Positions 8,595 through 18,244 of a stretch of DNA of 64,000 bases are shown here, one piece after another. Source of the DNA: Cupriavidus sp. AU9028 (GTDB taxonomy: Bacteria; Pseudomonadota; Gammaproteobacteria; Burkholderiales; Burkholderiaceae). The notes under the pieces were generated by a model that saw nothing but the letters and a program-made list of their open reading frames with translations, did not search any database and was not told where the DNA came from. The position numbers and the translations under genes are program-made. The stretch lies in the NCBI RefSeq assembly GCF_019795295.1, contig NZ_JAIMCG010000008.1, forward strand, positions 124,001-188,000, written 5' to 3'. The stretch's first letter is position 1; every line of letters starts with the position of its first letter.

Positions 8595-9896
8595 ATGCAT
8601 GCCATCGTGATCGGCGCCGGCGTGATCGGCGTCTGCTCGGCCTGGTACCTGCGCGAAGCCGGCTTCGAGGTGACGGTGATCGACCGTCGGCCGACGCCGG
8701 CGCAGGAGACCAGCTTCGGCAACGCGGGCGTGATCGCCCCCGGCTATGTCACCCCCTGGGCGGCGCCCGGCATGCCGGCCAAGATACTGCGCACGCTGTT
8801 CGCCAGCGCCTCGCCGGTGGTGTTCCGCCCCAGCGCCGACCCGGCGATGTGGCGCTGGATCGCGCGCTGGCTGGGCGAGACGCGGCTCTCGCGCTATCGC
8901 GTCAACAAGCTGCGGATGCAGCGGCTCGCCTTCTACAGCCGTACCTGCCTGCACGAGCTGCGCGACCGTCTGGGCATCGACTACGAGCAATCGCGCGGCT
9001 ACCTGCAGCTGTTTCGCACCGAGCGCGATCTGGCGATGGCGCAACCGGCGCTGGCGCTGCTGCGCGAGAACGGCGTGGCGCACCAGCTGCTCGATGCCGC
9101 GGCCTGCCGCACCATCGAGCCGGGCCTGGCCGCCGGCACGCCGCTGGCCGGGGGGCTGCATCTTCCCGAAGACGAGTCCGGCAACTGCCCGATGTTTACC
9201 CGGCGCTTGCGCCAGCATGCGGAAGCGGCCGGCGTCCGCTTCCTGATGGAAACGACGGTCCAGCGCATCGAGGTGCAGACCGACGGGCGAATCACGGTAC
9301 AACTGCGGCCCGCCGAACCCGCGCAAGGCACCGAGCCGCATGCGCTGACAGCCGAGCGCGTCGCGGTCTGCGCCGGCGTGGACAGCGCCGCGCTGCTGCG
9401 CCCGCTTGGCCTGCGCGTGCCGCTGTATCCGGTCAAGGGTTACTCCGCCACGGTGTTCGTGCGCGACCCGTTGCAGGCACCGCTTGCCGCGCTGATGGAC
9501 GAGTCGTACAAGGTGGCGATCACGAGGATGGGCAACCGGCTGCGGCTCGCCGGCACCGCCGAGCTCGGCTCGCGCAAGCTGGACCTTCGCCCCGCGGCGC
9601 TGCATACGCTGCTCAAGGTCGGACGCGACTGGTTCCCCGGTGCCGGCAACTACAATGAGGCGACGCTGTGGGCAGGCGCCCGCCCCATGCTGCCCGACGG
9701 CCCGCCGTTGATCGGCCCGACCCGCATCGCCGGGCTGTATCTGAACCTGGGACATGGCTCCACGGGCTGGGCCATGGCTTGCGGCTCGGGACAACTGCTC
9801 GCCGCGCAGATGGCGCACGCCAACGGGCAAGGCCCCGGGCCGCAGATCGATATGGAGGGCCTGACACCAGCCCGCTACGGGCTCGGCCCCGCCTGA
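8595..9896 (+). CDS. D-amino-acid dehydrogenase-like FAD oxidoreductase
   Basis: A 433-residue FAD-dependent oxidase/dehydrogenase of the DadA group. The N-terminal dinucleotide-binding fold reads AIVIGAGVIGVCSAWYL, with the acidic end of the second strand in TVIDRRP. A characteristic block ETSFGNAGVIAPGYVTPWAAPG follows. The C-terminal FAD contact is LGHGSTGWAMACGSG. DadA-type enzymes deaminate D-amino acids to 2-oxo acids, passing electrons to the respiratory chain. Here it closes the TRAP operon, so the imported compound may yield a D-amino acid after amidase or oxoprolinase action (inference). It could be specific for another secondary amine, such as a D-hydroxyproline-like substrate. Confidence 0.85.
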   Translation: MHAIVIGAGVIGVCSAWYLREAGFEVTVIDRRPTPAQETSFGNAGVIAPGYVTPWAAPGMPAKILRTLFASASPVVFRPSADPAMWRWIARWLGETRLSRYRVNKLRMQRLAFYSRTCLHELRDRLGIDYEQSRGYLQLFRTERDLAMAQPALALLRENGVAHQLLDAAACRTIEPGLAAGTPLAGGLHLPEDESGNCPMFTRRLRQHAEAAGVRFLMETTVQRIEVQTDGRITVQLRPAEPAQGTEPHALTAERVAVCAGVDSAALLRPLGLRVPLYPVKGYSATVFVRDPLQAPLAALMDESYKVAITRMGNRLRLAGTAELGSRKLDLRPAALHTLLKVGRDWFPGAGNYNEATLWAGARPMLPDGPPLIGPTRIAGLYLNLGHGSTGWAMACGSGQLLAAQMAHANGQGPGPQIDMEGLTPARYGLGPA

Positions 9897-10009
9897 CGAA
9901 CTTCCGCGCGGTTCGGCAACCCAACAGAATCCGATCCGGTACGATGCGCAAACGCCTGCTTTCGCCGCGCTGCCGTCCGGCGTCCAACCTCAAGCCCGAA
10001 CCCTCTGCC

Positions 10010-11611
10010 ATGACCGAACGCGACGATCTTCCCCCTGTTGATGGCGACGAGCTGTTCGACCACACGCCGCAATGGCTGGCCCTCGATGCCCAGGCGGACC
10101 GGCCGGTTCCCCTGCACGACACCGCCGCCATTCGCGCGCTCGAACAGGCCGCAATGGCCGATCTGCCCCCCTTCACGCTGATGGCGCGCGCTGGCGCCGC
10201 GGCGGCTGCCTGGCTGCGGCACCATGAACCTGCCGGCCCCCTGCTGCTGCTCGCCGGCGGCGGCAACAATGGCGGCGATGCGCTGGTCGCCGCCACGCTG
10301 CTGCACCACGCGGGCCGCACCGTGGACGTGTGGCTGACTGCCGATCCCGCCCGCCTGCCCGACGATGCGGCACGCGCCTGGCGCGAAGCCGACGAGGCCG
10401 GGGTGCCGATGCGCACCGTGTACGAAGAGGAGAGCCCGCCGGCGTGGCCGGACGACGTGACGGCGATCGTCGATGGCCTGCTCGGCATCGGCCTGCGCAC
10501 CGGCCCCGGGCGGCCGCCGCTCGACGGTCCGGTGGCGCAGTGGATCCGTCGCCTTGACGAGGCCGCGGCATCTGGCAAGCGCGTCTATGCGCTCGACGTG
10601 CCCAGCGGCCTGTCGGCCGACACCGGCGCCGCGCCGCTCGCCGTGCGGGCCGTGCGTACGCTGACGTTCCTTGCCGCCAAGCCCGGCCTGCTGACCGCGC
10701 ACGGCCGCGACCGCGCAGGCGCCATCGACGTGGCGCCACTGGGTCTGCCCGGCCCGGGCGCGCGGACCCCGGCCGCCTGGCTGAACACGCCGGCGCGCTT
10801 TGCCGGCCTGCTGCCGAGGCGCCGGCATGACAGCCACAAGGGCAGCTTCGGCACGGTCGGCGTGCTCGGCGGCAATACCGGCATGGTGGGCGCGCCGCTG
10901 CTTGGCGCCCGCGCGGCGCTGCATCTGGGTGCCGGCCGCGTCCACGTCGGATTCCTTGCCGCCGGTGCACCCGCCTTCGATCCGCTGCATCCGGAACTGA
11001 TGCTGCATGCGGCGGCGGAGCTGCCGCTGCATGCGCTGTCCGCCATCGTCGCCGGCCCCGGACTGGGCAGCGGCGAAAGCGCCGTGGCCGCTCTGCTCGC
11101 CACATTCGATACGGACCATCCGCTGGTGCTCGATGCGGATGCGCTCAATCTGCTCGCGAGCGATACGCAGCTGGCGGCACGACTGCGGCAGGCATCGCAG
11201 CCTCGCGTGCTGACGCCCCATCCGCTCGAAGCGGCACGACTGCTTGGCTGCGACGTCGCGGAGGTACAGGGCGACCGGCTCGGCGCCGCACGCCGGTTGG
11301 CGCAGGACTGGGCAGCGGTGATCGTGCTCAAGGGCTCGGGCACCATCGTTGCCGCGGTCGATGACGACGCGCCGGCACTGAACCCGACCGGCAACGCCGG
11401 CCTGGCGACCGCCGGCACCGGGGACGTGCTGGCCGGCATGATCGGCGCGCTGCTTGCCCAGGGCATGCCGCCCGCCGCCGCCGCGCAGGCCGCGGTGTGG
11501 CTGCACGGGCAGGCCGCCGACGATCTCGTTGCCGCCGGCCAGGGGCCGGCCGGTCTTGTCGCCAGCGAGCTGTTCCTTGCCGCCCGGGCCCGCCTGAACC
11601 GGCTCGCATGA
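10010..11611 (+). CDS. nnr: Bifunctional NAD(P)H-hydrate epimerase / ADP-dependent dehydratase
   Basis: Repairs damaged NADH and NADPH hydrates: the N-terminal domain epimerises R- to S-hydrate and the C-terminal domain dehydrates the S form with ADP. The YjeF_N domain shows LAGGGNNGGDALVAA near residue 80. The ribokinase-like C-terminal domain shows GSFGTVGVLGGNTGM, LTPHPLEAARLLG and NPTGNAGLATAGTGDVLAGMIGALL. The 533-residue length suits the fused form. The start at 10010 is likely; an in-frame ATG at 9943 would add 22 basic residues. It overlaps the next gene by the ATGA junction, so they are translationally coupled. Confidence 0.93.
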   Translation: MTERDDLPPVDGDELFDHTPQWLALDAQADRPVPLHDTAAIRALEQAAMADLPPFTLMARAGAAAAAWLRHHEPAGPLLLLAGGGNNGGDALVAATLLHHAGRTVDVWLTADPARLPDDAARAWREADEAGVPMRTVYEEESPPAWPDDVTAIVDGLLGIGLRTGPGRPPLDGPVAQWIRRLDEAAASGKRVYALDVPSGLSADTGAAPLAVRAVRTLTFLAAKPGLLTAHGRDRAGAIDVAPLGLPGPGARTPAAWLNTPARFAGLLPRRRHDSHKGSFGTVGVLGGNTGMVGAPLLGARAALHLGAGRVHVGFLAAGAPAFDPLHPELMLHAAAELPLHALSAIVAGPGLGSGESAVAALLATFDTDHPLVLDADALNLLASDTQLAARLRQASQPRVLTPHPLEAARLLGCDVAEVQGDRLGAARRLAQDWAAVIVLKGSGTIVAAVDDDAPALNPTGNAGLATAGTGDVLAGMIGALLAQGMPPAAAAQAAVWLHGQAADDLVAAGQGPAGLVASELFLAARARLNRLA

Positions 11612-12564
11612 GCACAGGCGCCCCGCCCTACGTCGCCACCCCCGATCGGCGGCAACTGCTGACCGGCATCGCGCTGCTGGTGCTCGGCCAATGGATCCTG
11701 ACGCTGCTCGATGCCACCGGCAAGACCCTGACGCAGCAGGGCGTGCCGGTCGTCGCCGTGGCATGGGTCCGCTATCTGATGCATGTGGTCGTGATCGTGC
11801 TGCTGCTAGGCCCGGTGCGCTTCCGTGCGCTGGTGCGACCCGCGCAGCCGGCGCTGCAATGGCTGCGCGGCGGCGTGATGCTGCTTTCCACGCTGGTGTT
11901 CTTCTCGGTGCTCAAGCTGATGCCGCTGGCCCAGGCGACTGCGCTCAACTTCTGCGCCCCGCTGTTCGTCGTCGCGCTGTCGCCGTGGCTGCTGGGCGAA
12001 CGGCCCGGCCGCCACGCGCGCCTGAGCCGCTGGGCCGGCGTGCTGATCGGCTTCGCCGGCATGCTGGTGGTGGTGCGCCCCGGCGGCGAACTGACGCCGC
12101 TGGGCGTGGCGCTCGGCCTGTTCTCCGCGTTGCTGTTCGCGATCCTGCAGATGCTGACGCGGCGCATTGCCGCGCACGATGCGCCGATGACGACGCTGAT
12201 CCAGAGCGGCATCACCGGCGCCTGCCTGACCACCCTGCTGGCGCCGTTCTTCTGGTTCGAGGCGATGCCCACCACGCTGCAATGCGTGCTGCTGCTCTCC
12301 TCCGGCGTGACCGGCTCGCTCGGGCACTACTTCGTGATCCGCGCCTTCCAGTACGCCGACGCGTCCTTCCTCAGCCCCTTCCTCTACCTGCAGATCATCT
12401 CGGCCACCACGGTCGGTTACCTTGTCTTCGGACAATTGCCGGACTGGACCACGGCGCTCGGCATCGCGGTGATCTGCGTCGGCGGCGTCTGCGTTGCGGC
12501 CGGCGAAAGCGCGCTGCGTGCCGTCGCGCGCGGGCTCAAAGGCGCGCGCCGATCCGGGCAGTAA
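11608..12564 (+). CDS. EamA/DMT-family transporter
   Basis: A 318-residue inner-membrane protein with about ten hydrophobic helices in two EamA repeats (for example LLTGIALLVLGQWILTLLDATG, LLSTLVFFSVLKLMPLAQATALNFCAPLF, and in the second half LLSSGVTGSLGHYFVIRAFQYADAS). Members export amino acids, metabolites or drugs; the substrate here cannot be read. It overlaps the nnr stop by four bases. The motif ALNFCAPLF...WLLGE is usual for the family. Confidence 0.88.
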   Translation: MSTGAPPYVATPDRRQLLTGIALLVLGQWILTLLDATGKTLTQQGVPVVAVAWVRYLMHVVVIVLLLGPVRFRALVRPAQPALQWLRGGVMLLSTLVFFSVLKLMPLAQATALNFCAPLFVVALSPWLLGERPGRHARLSRWAGVLIGFAGMLVVVRPGGELTPLGVALGLFSALLFAILQMLTRRIAAHDAPMTTLIQSGITGACLTTLLAPFFWFEAMPTTLQCVLLLSSGVTGSLGHYFVIRAFQYADASFLSPFLYLQIISATTVGYLVFGQLPDWTTALGIAVICVGGVCVAAGESALRAVARGLKGARRSGQ

Positions 12565-12621
12565 CGCGCGCTGGCGCACCGATTGCGGCGTTGTCTGACA
12601 TTCCCGCCACGGGCCGGCGGC

Positions 12622-12627
12622 TATACT
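12622..12627 (+). promoter_or_regulatory. Candidate -10 box for pgi
   Basis: TATACT lies 31 bases before the pgi start, downstream of the transporter stop. No good -35 is found at 16-18 bases; CTGACA at 12595-12600 is 21 bases away. The call is weak. Confidence 0.35.
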
Positions 12628-12657
12628 AGGCCGTCGCAAATCCAGCCTGTTTTCCCG

Positions 12658-14289
12658 ATGCTCAATGACTTGCCCGTCTGGCCCCGCCTGCTGCAGCACC
12701 ACCGCACCATCCGCTCGTTGCGGATGCGCGACTGGTTCGATGGCGCGCAGGGCGAGGACCGGGTAGCGCGCTTTACCCTCGAGGCAGCCGGGCTGTACCT
12801 GGACTACTCGAAGAACCGCATCATCGAGGAGACCATCGGCCTGTTGCTGCAGGCGGCCATCGAGGCTGGCCTGCCGGCACGGCGCGACGCGCTGTTTGCC
12901 GGCGAGCTCGTCAACGTCACCGAGCGCCGCGCGGCACTGCATATGGCGCTGCGCGCCGGCCCGGATGCCGACTACCGGGCCGACGGCAAGCCGGTGATGC
13001 CGCAGGTGCATGCCGTGCTCGCGCGCATGCGCACGTTCTCGGAACAGATCCGCGACGGCAACTGGCGCGGCCACGGCGGACAGCCGATCACCGACGTGAT
13101 CAACCTCGGCATCGGCGGCTCCGACCTCGGACCGCGCATGGTCTGCCGCGCGCTGGCGCACCTGAGCGTCAGCGGCACCGGCAAGGGTCCACGTCTGCAT
13201 TTCGTCTCCAATGTCGATGGCACCGAGCTGGCCGAAACGCTGGCCGCGCTCGATCCGCAGCGCACGCTGGTGATCGTCTGCTCGAAGACCTTCACCACGC
13301 TGGAGACGATGGCCAACGCCCATAGCGCGCGCCAGTGGTTCGTGGACCGCGGCGTGCCGGAGGATGGTCTGTCGCGCCATTTCGTCGCCGTTTCGACCAA
13401 TACCGATGCCGTGCGCGCGTTCGGCATCGATCCGGCCAACATGTTCGAGTTCTGGGACTGGGTCGGCGGACGTTTCTCGCTATGGTCTGCGGTAGGGCTG
13501 TCGATTTCGCTGGCGCTGGGCCACGATGCCTTCGAGGCGCTGCTCGCCGGCGGCCGCGAGATGGACGAGCACTTCCGCTCGGCGCCGCTGGCGGAGAACA
13601 TGCCCGTGATCCTGGGCCTGCTGGGGGTCTGGTATCGCAACGTCTGGTGCATGCCCACTGCCTGCATCGCGCCCTACTCCACCGTGCTGGAGCTGTTTCC
13701 CGCCTTCCTGCAGCAGCTGGAGATGGAGAGCAACGGCAAGTCGGTGCAGCTGGACGGCGAGCCGGTCCGTGGCGACACCGCGCCGGTGGTCTGGGGTACC
13801 GCCGGCACCAACGGCCAGCATGCCTATTTCCAGCTGATCCACCAGGGCTCGCAGATCGTTCCGGTCGACTTCATCGCGCCGCTGTCCACGCCGCGCTCGC
13901 TGCCGGGTCATCACGCCAAGCTGCTTGCCAACTGCTTCGCGCAGGCCGAAGCGCTGATGCGCGGGCGCAGCGAGGAAGAACTGCGCCGGGCCGGTGTGCT
14001 CGACCCCGCCCGCATCCCTCATATGCGTTTCGAGGGCAACCGGCCCAGCAATATGCTGCTGATGGACAACATCACCCCACGCTCGCTCGGCGCGCTGATC
14101 GCCCTGTACGAGCACCGCACCTTCGTGCAGGGTGTGCTGTGGAACATCAATTCGTTCGACCAGTGGGGTGTGGAGCTGGGCAAGCTGCTGGCCAGGCCGA
14201 TCGAGGCGGAACTGAGCGGCGGCGAGGCCGGCAGCCACGACGCATCGACCAGCGCACTGATCGAGCGGGCGCGGGCGGTGCTGAAGTAG
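12658..14289 (+). CDS. pgi: Glucose-6-phosphate isomerase
   Basis: Interconverts glucose 6-phosphate and fructose 6-phosphate in the cytoplasm. Both family signatures are present: DWVGGRFSLWSAVG near residue 267 and FDQWGVELGK near residue 500. The sugar-phosphate pocket INLGIGGSDLGPRM and the catalytic GTNGQHAYFQLIHQG are also clear. At 543 residues the length is standard. The ATG at 12658 matches the usual short N-terminus (MLNDLPVWPRLLQHH). It is convergent with the ABC ATPase gene; a palindromic repeat pair lies between them and may terminate both. Confidence 0.97.
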   Translation: MLNDLPVWPRLLQHHRTIRSLRMRDWFDGAQGEDRVARFTLEAAGLYLDYSKNRIIEETIGLLLQAAIEAGLPARRDALFAGELVNVTERRAALHMALRAGPDADYRADGKPVMPQVHAVLARMRTFSEQIRDGNWRGHGGQPITDVINLGIGGSDLGPRMVCRALAHLSVSGTGKGPRLHFVSNVDGTELAETLAALDPQRTLVIVCSKTFTTLETMANAHSARQWFVDRGVPEDGLSRHFVAVSTNTDAVRAFGIDPANMFEFWDWVGGRFSLWSAVGLSISLALGHDAFEALLAGGREMDEHFRSAPLAENMPVILGLLGVWYRNVWCMPTACIAPYSTVLELFPAFLQQLEMESNGKSVQLDGEPVRGDTAPVVWGTAGTNGQHAYFQLIHQGSQIVPVDFIAPLSTPRSLPGHHAKLLANCFAQAEALMRGRSEEELRRAGVLDPARIPHMRFEGNRPSNMLLMDNITPRSLGALIALYEHRTFVQGVLWNINSFDQWGVELGKLLARPIEAELSGGEAGSHDASTSALIERARAVLK

Positions 14290-14297
14290 CGTCCCTG

Positions 14298-14410
14298 CCC
14301 TCTCCCCCGGCCCCTCTCCCGCAAGCGGGCGAGGGGAGCGAACCAGCAGAGTGCCAAACGGCGTCGGTGTTCCCCCTCTCCCGCTTGCGGGAGAGGGCCG
14401 GGGAGAGGGC
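14298..14410. repeat. Inverted pair of GC-rich palindromic repeats
   Basis: Two copies of a roughly 40-bp element face each other across about 35 bp. The second contains the perfect hairpin CCCTCTCCCGC-TT-GCGGGAGAGGG (14374-14397). The first contains the near-identical imperfect hairpin around 14311-14336. A further inverted pair of the same family lies at 62.93-63.06 kb. The position between convergent genes fits a REP-like element that also acts as a bidirectional terminator. Confidence 0.85.
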
Positions 14411-14441
14411 CAGCGAGCGCCCGCCTCCTCTCAACGCCCCC

Positions 14442-15140
14442 TCAAACCTCCGCCCCCATCCACTCGTCCGAAGCCACCCTGCCCGCCTCGATCGTCAGGA
14501 TGCGGCCACACCGTGCCGCCACCGAGCGGTCGTGCGTCACCAGCACCAGCGTCGAGCCCGCGTCGCGGTTCAGCTCGAACATCAGCGCGATCACCGCCTC
14601 GCCCGTCGCCGTGTCCAGGCTGCCGGTCGGCTCGTCGGCGAACAGGATGTCCGGACGCGTCACGAAGGCGCGTGCCAGTGCGACACGCTGCTGCTCGCCG
14701 CCCGACAACGTGCGCGGATAGTGCGACAGGCGCCTGCCAAGGCCGACGCGCTCCAGCATCGACTGCGCACGCTCGCGCACCTGCGCCGTCTCACCGCGCA
14801 ACTCCAGCGGCAGCATCACGTTTTCCAGCGCAGTCAGATGTCCGACCAGCTGGAACGACTGGAAGACGAAGCCGACATGCTGGCCCCGCAGCGCCGCGCG
14901 CTCGTCCTCGCCCATGGCGAACAGATCCTTGCCGTGCAGCGTCACGCTGCCCTCGCTTGGCAGATCGAGCCCGGCCAGCAAGCCCAGCAGCGTGGATTTG
15001 CCCGAGCCAGACGCCCCGACGATGGCGAGCGTCTCGCCCGGGGTGACGGAAAAGGACACGTCGTGCAGAATGGTCAGCGAACCCGACGCGTCTGTCACGG
15101 TCTTTCCCAACGACTGGACAGCAAGAATGGATGAGGACAT
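14442..15140 (-). CDS. ybbA: ABC transporter ATP-binding protein, LolD/YbbA type
   Basis: A 232-residue cytoplasmic ATPase. Walker [11 protein letters not shown]-loop FVFQSFQLV, signature LSGGEQQR, Walker [13 protein letters not shown] and the switch His in VTHD are all intact. It belongs to the lipoprotein/macrolide-export subgroup. It is paired divergently with the arylesterase gene, the same arrangement as ybbA and tesA in Escherichia coli, which supports the name. The usual partner permease (YbbP) is not next to it here; downstream is the repeat region and pgi. The start at 15140 gives the normal N-terminus [13 protein letters not shown]. Its ATG lies in the same CATG as a possible tesA start. 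Confidence 0.88.
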   Translation of the reverse strand: MSSSILAVQSLGKTVTDASGSLTILHDVSFSVTPGETLAIVGASGSGKSTLLGLLAGLDLPSEGSVTLHGKDLFAMGEDERAALRGQHVGFVFQSFQLVGHLTALENVMLPLELRGETAQVRERAQSMLERVGLGRRLSHYPRTLSGGEQQRVALARAFVTRPDILFADEPTGSLDTATGEAVIALMFELNRDAGSTLVLVTHDRSVAARCGRILTIEAGRVASDEWMGAEV

Positions 15141-15831
15141 GAGCAAGCGTTTCCCGAACGGTCTTTGGCGCAAAATCGGAATGGCGTGGCGCGGCATCGC
15201 GCTCGGCACCCTGATGGGGCTGGCGCTGCCCGGCCTGGCGGTACCGAAGCAGGCGCAGGCAGCGGCTCCCGCGATCCTGATACTTGGCGACAGCCTGTCG
15301 GCGGAATACGGCATCGCCCGCGGCGCCGGCTGGGTCAAGTTAATGGAAGACCGCCTGCGGGCCGAAGGGTTCGATTATAGCGTCGTCAATGCGAGCATCA
15401 GCGGCGAGACCACCGTCGGCGGCAAGACCCGCCTGCCGGATCTGCTGGCGCGACACAAGCCCGAGGTGGTGGTGGTGGAACTGGGCGCCAACGACGCCCT
15501 GCGCGGCTTGCCGCTGCAGAACACGGAGGCCAACCTGCGCGAGATGGTGCAGCGTTCGCAGAAGGCCAAGGCCCGCGTGCTGCTGGTCGGCATGCGTATC
15601 CCGCCGAACTACGGGCAGGACTATACCGAGCGCTTCTTCAATATCTATCCGCGGCTGGCCAGCGAAGCGAAGGTACCGCTGGTGCCGTTCCTGCTGGAGG
15701 GCATCGTGAGCCGGCCGGACTGGTTCCAGTCCGACCGTGTCCATCCGACCGCACAGGCCCAGAAGACCCTGCTCGACACCGTCTGGCCGCAACTCGAGCC
15801 CCTGCTCAAGTCGAGCGCGAGCAGGCGCTGA
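15139..15831 (+). CDS. tesA: Arylesterase / lysophospholipase, SGNH hydrolase
   Basis: A secreted periplasmic GDSL esterase. The nucleophile block ILGDSLSAEYG places Ser near residue 52. Block III is GANDALRG, and the catalytic Asp/His pair is SDRVHPTAQ near the C-terminus. A signal peptide precedes it (hydrophobic GIALGTLMGLALPGLAV, cleavage near AQA-AAPA). Three starts are possible: 15127, 15139 and 15181. I prefer 15139, with GGA about 8 bases upstream, but the start at 15181 gives the most compact signal peptide. The divergent ABC ATPase gene supports TesA identity. Confidence 0.9.
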   Translation: MSKRFPNGLWRKIGMAWRGIALGTLMGLALPGLAVPKQAQAAAPAILILGDSLSAEYGIARGAGWVKLMEDRLRAEGFDYSVVNASISGETTVGGKTRLPDLLARHKPEVVVVELGANDALRGLPLQNTEANLREMVQRSQKAKARVLLVGMRIPPNYGQDYTERFFNIYPRLASEAKVPLVPFLLEGIVSRPDWFQSDRVHPTAQAQKTLLDTVWPQLEPLLKSSASRR

Positions 15832-15897
15832 ACACCGGGGCGGGGCCGCCCCGCGTCACCGCCCCGGCATTGCGGCCCTGGCCCCCTTCTGCCGGGA

Positions 15898-17859
15898 TCA
15901 GCCGGCCTGGCCCTGGGTCTCGCCCCCTTCCTGCGCGTCCCCGGCCGGTTGAGCCGCCGGCTTCAGCATCTCCACCTCCGAACGCGCCTTCAGGCTCTGG
16001 TAGAACGCCTCCAGCTCCGCCTGACCGGCCAGTTGGGCAAGCTGGCCAGCTTCGGCCTGGCGCTCGGCCGGGTTGGCGGCCGGGGGCTGCGTCACCTTGG
16101 TGATGCGATAGATGCCGTAACCCTGCGCACCCAGATCCACGCCTACCACCGCAGGCAGCTTGGCGGCATCGGCACGCAGGATCGCTTCCACGGCCTTCGG
16201 CGGCAGATTGCCCGCCGCACGGCGCGACACCGTCACCTCGGCGCCGAAGCCCTCTGCAGCACCGCCCTCGCGCAATGCCTTCAGGCGCGCTTCGCCGTCC
16301 TTCTGTGCCAACTGGGCCGCCTGCTCCGCCACGTAGGCCGTACGAACCTGCTCGCGCACCGCCTCGAACGGCTGCACGCTGGCCGGGCGATGCTCCACCA
16401 TCCGTGCTGCCACCAGCGTTTCCGGCGCAACCTGGATTGCCTCGGTATTGCGCTTGTTGCGCAGCGAGTCGTCGCTGAACAGCGCCGCCAGCACCTTCTC
16501 GTTGTTGACTGGATTGGCGGCACCCAGCGCCGGGTTCGGCGTGCGGGTCACGTTATCGGCGGTCTGCACCGTCAGCTTGAAGCGCTCGGCGGCCGGCTTC
16601 AGGCTGTCCGCCTGCTCGTAGACCAGATTGCCGAACGCGTCCGCCTGCTCGTTGAACTGCTTGACCGCCAGCTGGTGGCGCAGCTCCTTCTCCAGCTCCC
16701 CCCGCACCGCTTCCAGCGGCCGGGTCTGCGCCGGCTGGATGCCCGTCAGCTTGATGATGTGGAAGCCGTAGTCCGTTTCCACCAGATCGCTGATCTGCCC
16801 GTCCTTCAGCGAGAACATCGCGTCCTCGAACGGCTTGACCAGCGCGCCGCGGCCCATGAAGCCCAGGTCGCCGCCCTGCTGCGCGGAGCCCGGATCCTGC
16901 GACTGCTTGCGCGCCACGTCGGCGAAGGTGTCCGGCTGCTGGCGCACCGCCTGCAGCAGGCCCTCGGCCTTCTGGCGCGCGGCGTCGCGCTCCGCCTTCG
17001 GTGCATCCTTCGGCGCGGAGATCAGGATATGGCTGGCGCGGCGCTGCTCTTCGGTGCCGAAGCGCGAGGCGTTGCTGTCGTAGTAGGACTTCAGCTGCTC
17101 GGGCGTGACGGTAATGCCGGCGGCGAGCGCATCGGCGGACAGCACCACGTACTCGACCCTGGCCTGCTCGGGCACGGCAAAGCGCTGCTTGTGCTGTTCA
17201 TACCAGCCCTTCAGCGCCGCTTCATCGGCATTGACCTTGGCGGCAAAGGCGGCAGCGTTGATCACCAGCGGCTGCACCTGGCGCTGCTGGTCGCGAACGG
17301 CGATCAGGCGGTCCAGCAGCGACTTGGGCATGATGGCCGTCGCGCCCACCGACTGCCCCAGCTGCTGCTGCGCCAGGTCGTAGCGCAAGCGGGCGTCGAA
17401 CTGCTCCGGGGTCATCCCCTGGGCTGCCAGCAGCTCCAGGTAAGCCTTGTCGTCCACCGAGCCATCCGCCTTGCGCGGGAGCTGGGCAATCGCCGGGATA
17501 CCGTTGATCGTTTCGTACAGGCGCTCGTTGGACACCGTCAGATGCTGACGCTCGACCTCATTGGCGATCACGCGTTGCAACACCAGTTGATCGACGACGG
17601 CCTGGCGCGCCTCGGGGCCCTCGAACTGGCGCGGATCGTAGGCGTTGCCCAGCATCTGCCGCATCCGCTCGGACTGCTCGCGCAGCACGTTGTCGACGTC
17701 CTGCGCCGTGATGGTGCGGTCGCCGACCTTGGCGACATCCTGCGAGCTGTCCATGAAGCGCGAATAGCTCTCCACGCCGAAGAACACGAACGACGGGAAC
17801 ACCAGCACCAGCAGAAGCAGGAGCATCAGGCGCCGGTTGTTGCGGACGAAATCAAGCAT
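15898..17859 (-). CDS. ppiD: Periplasmic folding chaperone / peptidyl-prolyl isomerase, PpiD/SurA family
   Basis: A 653-residue inner-membrane-anchored periplasmic chaperone assisting outer-membrane protein folding. One N-terminal membrane helix (about residues 11-28) is followed by a SurA_N-like chaperone region. A parvulin domain lies at about residues 270-365 ([13 protein letters not shown] ... [43 protein letters not shown]). A long helical C-terminus follows. It lies downstream of lon and the tRNA genes, consistent with the lon-ppiD neighbourhood of proteobacteria. A terminator separates it from the tRNAs, so it needs its own promoter; TAGAAT at 17902-17907 is a weak -10 candidate. Confidence 0.92.
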   Translation of the reverse strand: MLDFVRNNRRLMLLLLLVLVFPSFVFFGVESYSRFMDSSQDVAKVGDRTITAQDVDNVLREQSERMRQMLGNAYDPRQFEGPEARQAVVDQLVLQRVIANEVERQHLTVSNERLYETINGIPAIAQLPRKADGSVDDKAYLELLAAQGMTPEQFDARLRYDLAQQQLGQSVGATAIMPKSLLDRLIAVRDQQRQVQPLVINAAAFAAKVNADEAALKGWYEQHKQRFAVPEQARVEYVVLSADALAAGITVTPEQLKSYYDSNASRFGTEEQRRASHILISAPKDAPKAERDAARQKAEGLLQAVRQQPDTFADVARKQSQDPGSAQQGGDLGFMGRGALVKPFEDAMFSLKDGQISDLVETDYGFHIIKLTGIQPAQTRPLEAVRGELEKELRHQLAVKQFNEQADAFGNLVYEQADSLKPAAERFKLTVQTADNVTRTPNPALGAANPVNNEKVLAALFSDDSLRNKRNTEAIQVAPETLVAARMVEHRPASVQPFEAVREQVRTAYVAEQAAQLAQKDGEARLKALREGGAAEGFGAEVTVSRRAAGNLPPKAVEAILRADAAKLPAVVGVDLGAQGYGIYRITKVTQPPAANPAERQAEAGQLAQLAGQAELEAFYQSLKARSEVEMLKPAAQPAGDAQEGGETQGQAG

Positions 17860-17954
17860 GCGGACTCGGTAGAGAAATTGGAACGGAAGACAAACTTCGC
17901 GATTCTAGCAGGCGCGGGCCCCGTACCCGCTCTCTCGATGCCAGCCGATCGCCC

Positions 17955-17984
17955 AAAAGCAAACAGCCGCCCGAGGGCGGCTGT
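17955..17984 (-). terminator. Rho-independent terminator of the tRNA-Val/tRNA-Asp unit
   Basis: Stem ACAGCCGCCC / GGGCGGCTGT (17963-17984) with a two-base loop. Read on the minus strand it is followed by TTGCTTTT. It lies 47 bases after tRNA-Asp. Confidence 0.85.
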
Positions 17985-18031
17985 CTGGCGCTGCAGGCGT
18001 CCCTGTTCAAGGTGACGCTGCGCGAAATTCG

Positions 18032-18108
18032 TGGCGGAGTGGACGGGACTCGAACCCGCGACCCCCGGCGTGACAGGCCGGTATTCTAACCGACTGAACT
18101 ACCACTCC
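18032..18108 (-). tRNA. tRNA-Asp (GTC)
   Basis: 77 bases including encoded CCA. The acceptor stem GGAGTGG pairs with CCACTCC, followed by discriminator G. The D-arm is GTTCAGTCGGTTAGAAT, the anticodon loop is CTGTCAC with anticodon GTC, and the T-arm is GGGTTCGAGTCCC. It is the second gene of the tRNA unit, 60 bases after tRNA-Val. Confidence 0.98.
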
Positions 18109-18168
18109 GCTGTCGGTCTCGCTGCTGCACGATGCGGCGTGCCGGACCTCGAAAACGCTTCCTGCGGC

Positions 18169-18244
18169 TGGTGGGTGCTGAGGGGATCGAACCCCCGACC
18201 TACGCCTTGTAAGGGCGCCGCTCTACCAGCTGAGCTAAGCACCC
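18169..18244 (-). tRNA. tRNA-Val (TAC)
   Basis: 76 bases including encoded CCA. The acceptor stem is GGGTGCT / AGCACCC, the D-arm is GCTCAGCTGGTAGAGC, the anticodon loop is CTTACAA with anticodon TAC, and the T-arm is GGGGGTTCGATCCCC. It lies between lon and tRNA-Asp. A possible weak promoter (TTGGCA at 18393-18398, TATTAC at 18372-18377, 15-base spacer) lies upstream on the minus strand. Confidence 0.98.
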
